A stretch of DNA of 25,028 nt, from NCBI GenBank assembly GCA_008704415.1, contig VXIS01000491.1, positions 1-25,028 of the forward strand, given 5' to 3'. This stretch comes from Sphaerosporella brunnea. Its lineage: Eukaryota; Ascomycota; Pezizomycetes; Pezizales; Pyronemataceae. The notes below the pieces were generated by a model. It ran no database searches and had not been told where the DNA came from. It worked only from the letters and a program-made list of their open reading frames with translations. A program made the position numbers and the translations under genes. Positions 20,244 to 25,028 of the stretch are shown here, piece by piece; within the stretch, counting starts at the first letter, position 1, and each line of letters opens with the position of its first letter.

Positions 20244-21429
20244 ATGTCACACACCCTGACCGAGATGATCGGCCCTGAAGATCACAACGTGCCAACCTAT
20301 CTCCACGGTACGCACACCAATACTAACAACCCCACCAGGCTCAGCTCATAGAAGCTTACAGCCCAACAGGATCATAAACTAACCACCACCACCACCCCCC
20401 CTCACAGTTCTCGATCTACCAGCACTGTACACCAAGCCCAGTGCCGCAGCTCTGCTCTCGATCCTTGACCGCTTCGCGTTGCCACCGCCCTCGTGGGACA
20501 AGCCCACCACAGCCCACAACGCCGCGCCGGCCGGCTTCGACAAATGGCTGGTGTCCGTGATCGCCTCGCCGCTATCCTGGCTTTCGGAAGAAGAGCAGGA
20601 GTCCATCCGCGACAACGCAAGCGAGCGCATATCTGAGCGATGCGGGCGGTCCGCGCGGGGGGAGATGCAACGCGTATTCCGGATCCCGACAGCGCCGCGA
20701 CAGCTACAAACCCACCTGCTATCTTCGGCGCTCTCGTCGGCCTCGGCCTCGACCTCCCCCGGCTCGTCGGGCGTAAACACACCCGTGCTCGAAGCCGACG
20801 ACGTTCACACCGTTGAGATCACGCTCCACGAGCCCGCGCTCACGGCAGACAACCTCGGGCTGAAAACCTGGGCGTCGTCGTATCTGCTTTCGAAGCGGCT
20901 AGCGACGATGGCGTTGCCGGCAACGTCGCGGGCGCTGGAGTTGGGCGCGGGGACGGGGCTGGTGGGGTTAGCGGCAGCTGCGGCGCTCGGGGCCGAAGTG
21001 CTGCTAACCGATCTCCCCGAGATCGTGCCGAACCTGAAAAGAAACATCGAGGCTAATCAACACCTAGGCGTCCGCGCCAGTGCGGAAGTGCTAGATTGGC
21101 GCGATGTGCCGGCGCCCCTGCCGTCCCAGGCAGACAGATTCGAGCTGGTTTTGGCCGCAGACCCACTCTATTCGAGTGAGCATCCGAAGCTCTTAGTCGA
21201 TATGGTCATGGTGTGGTTAAGGCGGTCGCTGAAGGCTAGGGCGGTGGTAGAGATGCCGTTGAGGGATGGGTATCAGGGTGAAAGAGATGATTTTAAGCAG
21301 AGGATGCTGGCTGGAGGTCTTGTGGTTGCGGATGAAGGCACTGAGACCGGCTGGGACGATTGGGGCGAGAAAGGGGGCGAGGTCCGGTGTTGGTGGAGTG
21401 TGTGGAAGTGGGCTAGCCGGTGCACATAG
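20244..21429 (+). CDS. SAM-dependent methyltransferase of the Methyltransf_16 family (Rrg1/Efm2-like), two exons
   Basis: Predicted 361-aa protein from 20244-20307 and 20408-21429. The N-terminal part has VLDLPALYTKPS (22-33), typical of the fungal Rrg1/Efm2-type proteins, followed by a helical segment and a Ser-rich linker (about 140-155). The seven-beta-strand methyltransferase core begins at NLGLKTW (170-176). The SAM-binding motif I is ELGAGTG (199-205), the ribose-binding acidic residue is Asp223 in LTDLPE, and the post-II motif is ADPLY (272-276). Relatives methylate lysines of translation elongation factors or are named for rapid glucose response; the substrate here is unknown. Cytosolic location is expected, with no signal peptide visible. 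The ATG at 20244 is chosen because its short exon joins in frame to the conserved VLDLPALY block. The end of the gene is duplicated in reverse at 24542-25028. Confidence 0.88.
20308..20407 (+). other. Intron of the methyltransferase gene
   Basis: A 100-nt intron with donor GTACGC, branch point CTAAC at 20379-20383 (25 nt before the acceptor) and acceptor CACAG ending at 20407. A second perfect TACTAAC lies at 20321-20327 but is too far upstream. Splicing joins G to TT, giving Val22 of the conserved VLDLPALY block. Confidence 0.85.
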
Positions 21430-21569
21430 AATATTCTGATAGACTCATAGACTCATAGACGGTGGAATAGATAGAATAGACTTTATACCTCTACTTCTAC
21501 GGATGGCAAATCATGAAATCTCACACGAAGCTATTATTCCACGCCGCTCGGTCCCCACCACTACGGGAC

Positions 21570-21675
21570 ACCAGGTTTCTTATGTCCGTCATAGGCCTTT
21601 GGCCTCACTCCGATTCGCAAGATAGGAGGCACTTGGACTAACATCCTCGTGTACGCTGTATGATTTAAAACAAAA
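21570..21675 (+). mobile_element. SINE-like 3' fragment
   Basis: 106 bp matching the 3' half of the SINE-like element at 16336-16441 with three differences, all transitions, and ending in an AAAAC-type A-rich tail. The 5' part is missing, as in a truncated retroposon. A possible short target repeat of CCACCAC type flanks it (about 21556-21562 and 21690-21696) but is too weak to rely on. It lies 141 bp after the methyltransferase stop. Confidence 0.75.
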
Positions 21676-22354
21676 ACAAAAAATAAAGCCACCACCAACA
21701 ATGTGAATACTATTTCATGAGCCACCGTGTAACTATTCCATCAGCGGCATGATATGATCACGATGCAATCCTACAGTTCAACGTTCAAATTCCTACGATA
21801 GCACAAAAGAGCTATGAGCGGTGCACAATTTCTCACTCGCCCCGGCTTCCAAGCCTTTCCGGTCCAGAGCACTCTTGTTACAACCTGCTGTCATAACCCC
21901 ACAGTAAGGGCTGGAACTTCTGGATTGCTCACATGTACAACCTCGACCTCTCCCGGCGGAGGGATGAGCTTGTGACGCGGCTTTGGTTTTTTTTTTTTTT
22001 TTTTCGCCGTGCGAATCGAATCACACGATATCACCACCACCACCACCATCACCCACCGCAGCCTACAAATCGCCATGAATACTGATACGACACATGCAAG
22101 AAAGAAAAAAAAACAGATCAGATACGTATGGATGGATGGCCCAACGTAACAACCCATGGCCAGGCTCGCGGCTACATACCTCCCTCATCGCCGCCATGAC
22201 GTGTGCCCCCCTCCCCCCTCCCTCGCTAAAATGTGTGGGTGCGGGCGGGCGGGCGGGGAGCGGGCAGCGGAACGGGAGTAGATAGATTAGGTAGATAGAT
22301 CGTATCGATGCACGGGTACCCGGAAAAACTTGACTTCCGCTGGCTCACGAATCC

Positions 22355-22382
22355 TAGGTATGTATGTACGTACGTACGTAAG
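22355..22382. repeat. TATG/TACG tetranucleotide repeat
   Basis: Short tandem repeat of GTAT and GTAC units (ACGTACGTACGT core). The same sequence occurs inverted in the other arm near 23615-23638, with equal unit number. Confidence 0.75.
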
Positions 22383-22870
22383 TATTATAGTTGGGGACGG
22401 ACGCCTTAAACCGGAAGGGGGTTTGAGCCTCATTTTCAACAGCTATCTCCTCCAAAAAAAAAAAAAAAAAAAAAAGGGGGTTTTCCAAAAAAGAACTCGT
22501 TGTTATTCGACTCTTTGGATGATTCTCTGTCTGTCGAATAGTAACGAGCTTTCACTTTTCCGGACAGTTTTGGAGGAGCAGTTCAGCATTTTGGATGGGA
22601 GTCGGACGCGATGTCCCCCTGCAAAACCTACTGTAATAGGCAATTAAAACAGCGCTAGCAGGGCACAATCACCCATAAAATGGCAAGCGCACCTGCGGCT
22701 GATATGCCTAATTGGCGACCTTGGCACGCATGATTCGCAACTTGGCAGCTTAATTGCAGAATTAATTTCCGTTTTTGGTAATTTTGGAGCCCGGAAGAAT
22801 GTCCCCAACCCCACCCTCGGCTCCAGATCTTGTCCTCGCGGTACGCTACTCCCGATCCAATCAAAGCAGC

Positions 22871-23089
22871 AAAGCCATTAATATTGCTTTCTCCCGAGTT
22901 ACGGCAATGCATCAGCGGGCACGACGTGTTATGTGATGTGTGGAGCGTATGTGATGTACTCTGATGTGTTGAGTATCACTCTGTGCGTCACGTTGTCGTA
23001 GAGAGAGAGTAGATCCGAGATGTGCGCCGCCCATAGAATCCGAGCGCGAGCAGAAAAGACGGAAACGCCACAGGTTAAGGTCTTTCATG
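22871..23089. other. Spacer at the centre of the inverted duplication
   Basis: About 220 bp without a match in the opposite arm. It is rich in TGTGATGT-like units (about 22930-22970) and contains a GAGAGAGAG stretch (22999-23009). No gene is visible. Confidence 0.6.
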
Positions 23090-24295
23090 CTGCTTGATCG
23101 GAGCACCTCGCTGTATAGCGTACCGCGAGTGTACAAGATCTGGGAGCCGAGGAGTTAGGGGGTGGGGACCATTCTACCAGCGCAACGCGCCCGCACCCAA
23201 AAATGTAACCAACACACCGCGAGTCCCGCAATTCTGCAATTACGATGTGTACATATATTATGTTGCGAATCATGCGTGCCAAGGTCGCCATTTAGGCATA
23301 TCAGCCGCAGGTGCGCTCCATTTTATGGGTGATTGTGCCCTGCTAGCGCTGTTTTAATTGCCTATTACAGTAGGTTTTGCAGGGGGCATCGCGTCCGACC
23401 CCATCCAAAATGCTGAACTGCTCCTCCAAACTGTCCGGAAAAGTGAAAGCTCGTTACTATTCGACAGACAGAGAATCATCCAAAGAGTCGAATAACAACG
23501 AGTTCTTTTTTGGAAAACCCCTTTTTTTTTTTTTTTTTTTTTTGGAGGAGATAGCTGTTGAAAATGAGCTCAAACCCCCTTCCGGTTTAAGGCGTCCGTC
23601 CCAACTATAATACTTACGTACGTACGTACATACATACCTAGGATTCGTGAGCCAGCGGAAGTCAAGTTTTTCCGGGTACCCGTGCATCGATACGATCTAT
23701 CTACCTCTCTATCTCTCCCGTCCGCTGCCCGCTCCCCGCCCGCCGCCGCACCCACACATTTTAGCGAGGGAGGGGGGAGGTGGGGCACACGTCATGCGGT
23801 CGATGCAGGGAGGCTATGTGAGCCGCGAGCCTGGTCATGCGGGTGTTACGCGTTGGGCATCCATCACATACGTATATGATCTGTGTTTTTTTCTTCTCGC
23901 ATGTGTCGTATCCGTATCATGGCGATTTGTGAGGCTTTGGCGGCTGGGTGATGGTCGGTGTGGTGGTGATATCGTGTGTCGATTCGCACGGCGACCAAAG
24001 CCGCGTCACAAGCTCATCCCTCCGCCGGGAGAGTCGAGGTGGTACATGCGAGCGATCCAGAAGTCCAGCCCTTACTGTGCGTTATGACAGGCAGGTTGTA
24101 ACAAGAGTGCTCTGGACCGGAAAGTCCTGGAAGCGGGCGCGAGTGAGAAATGTCCACACGCTCATAGCTCTTTTGTGCTATCCGTAGGACTTTGACGTTG
24201 AACTGTAGGCTGCATCGCGTGATCCTATCATGCCGCTGATGGAATAGTACACGGTGCTCATGAAATAGTATCACATTGTGGGTGGTGGCTTATTT

Positions 24296-24401
24296 TTGAT
24301 TTTGTGTTAAATCATACAGCGTACACGAGGATGTTAGTCCAAGTGCCTCCTATCTTGCGAATCGGAGTGAGGCAAAGGCCTATGACGGACATAAGAAACC
24401 T
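24296..24401 (-). mobile_element. SINE-like 3' fragment, inverted copy
   Basis: The same element as at 21570-21675, carried here as part of the right arm and so not an independent insertion. It differs from the left-arm copy by at least one single-base loss (GGCC to GGC). Confidence 0.7.
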
Positions 24402-24541
24402 GGTGTCCCGTAGTGGTGGGCCGAGCGGCGTGGAATAATAGCTTCGTGTGAGATTTCATGATTTGCCATCCGTAGATAAGAGGTATAAAGTCTATTCTAT
24501 CTATTCCACCGTCTATGAGTCTATGAGTCTATCAGAATATT

Positions 24542-25028
24542 CTATGTGCACCGGCTAGCCCACTTCCACACACTCCACCAACACCGGACCTCGCCCCCTT
24601 TCTCGCCCCAATCGTCCCAGCCGTCTCAGTGCCTTCATCCGCAACCACAAGACCTCCAGCCAGCATCCTCTGCTTAAAATCATCTCTTTCACCCTGATAC
24701 CCATCCCTCAACGGCATCTCTACCACCGCCCTAGCCTTCAGCGACCGCCTTAACCACACCATGACCATATCGACTAAGAGCTTCGGATGCTCACTCGAAT
24801 AGAGTGGGTCTGCGCCAAAACCAGCTCGAATCTGTCTGCCTGGGACGGCAGGGGCGCCGGCACATCGCGCCAATCTAGCACTTCCGCACTGGCGCGGACG
24901 CCTAGGTGTTGATTAGCCTCGATGTTTCTTTTCAGGTTCGGCACGATCTCGGGGAGATCGGTTAGCAGCACTTCGGCCCCGAGCGCCGCAGCTGCCGCTA
25001 ACCCCACCAGCCCCGTCCCCGCGCCCAA
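24542..25028 (-). pseudogene. Second, frameshifted copy of the methyltransferase 3' end
   Basis: Reverse-strand copy of the methyltransferase gene from within motif I (GAGTG) to the stop codon, cut by the window edge. In 487 bp there are just two differences from the intact gene: loss of one C in GGCCGC (near 24815), just before the ADPLY motif, and loss of one C in GACCGG (near 24621). The first shifts the frame and ends translation soon after; the second adds another shift. As written the copy cannot encode the full domain. The near-perfect match otherwise means either a very recent duplication or base-calling errors at a contig end. Confidence 0.85.

Larger units (their letters stand above)
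20941..22870 (+). repeat. Left arm of a large inverted duplication
   Basis: This ~1.93-kb arm is repeated in reverse at 23090-25028. The outer ~490 bp (methyltransferase 3' end) differ at only two single-base positions. The stretch 22280-22740 is also nearly identical, including a 22-A run of equal length (22454-22475). The stretch about 22000-22270 and the innermost ~130 bp are much more diverged. An 18-T run at 21987-22004 is a single T in the other arm. The outer limit may lie further left; the window ends before the second arm does. Confidence 0.92.
23090..25028 (-). repeat. Right arm of the large inverted duplication
   Basis: Reverse copy of 20941-22870, running off the window end. Relative to the left arm it lacks single bases at many places, often one base of a CC, GG or TTTT run, with very few substitutions in the well-matched blocks. 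It contains the inverse of the SINE-like fragment (about 24296-24401), where GGCC has become GGC compared with both other copies. Confidence 0.92.

Noticed and set aside
23647..24087. A 146-codon plus-strand frame in the right arm
   Set aside because: The same DNA in the left arm does not keep the frame open, so it is a product of single-base differences.
20941..25028. RIP (repeat-induced point mutation) between the arms
   Set aside because: The differences in the well-matched blocks are single-base deletions, not C-to-T/G-to-A changes, and the duplicated coding region has no new stop codons from transitions.
1..25028. tRNA, rRNA, CRISPR array, telomere repeats
   Set aside because: No tRNA B box in a plausible cloverleaf, no rRNA-like conserved block, no regularly spaced repeats and no TTAGGG array were found on either strand.

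Overview
The window looks like a transposon-rich stretch of a filamentous ascomycete (Pezizomycotina-type) nuclear genome. The evidence is short spliceosomal introns (49-104 nt) with GT..AG ends and CTRAY-type branch points, pyrimidine-rich leaders before start codons, fungal versions of a Nudix hydrolase, a lysine methyltransferase-like protein and an OTT_1508-like deaminase, and fungal PIF/Harbinger transposase remnants. The species cannot be fixed from the sequence; a truffle- or morel-like repeat load is only an impression.

Layout. Positions 1 to about 5760 hold no gene I can support, only short tandem repeats and poly-G/C tracts. A two-exon MTH1-like Nudix hydrolase gene lies at 6055-6875 (+). 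A repeat-bearing spacer follows, then a serine/threonine-rich disordered protein gene at 8971-9555 (-). A ~230-bp repeat occurs in inverted orientation at 8116-8346 and 10707-10965. Two foldback elements with TA target sites (11525-11635 and 11751-12542) end 268 bp before a two-exon gene for a predicted zinc-dependent deaminase (12811-15058, +).

From 15341 to about 18780 is a cluster of PIF/Harbinger remnants. The first (15341-16636) has 23-bp terminal inverted repeats and a 3-bp target duplication. It looks like an internal-deletion derivative in which the start of a Myb/SANT-like gene (+) is fused tail-to-tail to the front part of a DDE transposase gene (-). A SINE-like element with a 14-bp target duplication and an (AAAAC)n tail sits inside it. 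The second remnant is a broken DDE transposase (16897-17934, +) with a convergent broken companion ORF (18778-17970, -). A 97-aa hypothetical ORF follows at 19472-19765 (+), then a two-exon SAM-dependent methyltransferase gene of the fungal Rrg1/Efm2-like group (20244-21429, +).

The last ~4 kb is a large inverted duplication: 20941-22870 is repeated in reverse at 23090-25028 around a ~220-bp spacer. It carries a second, frameshifted copy of the methyltransferase end. The arms differ mainly by single-base deletions, so an assembly foldback or poorly polished contig end must be weighed against a real palindrome.

The host genes show no shared pathway. Nucleotide-pool cleaning, protein methylation and a deaminase are unlinked functions here. 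The most interesting juxtaposition is the deaminase gene sitting between mobile elements on both sides.
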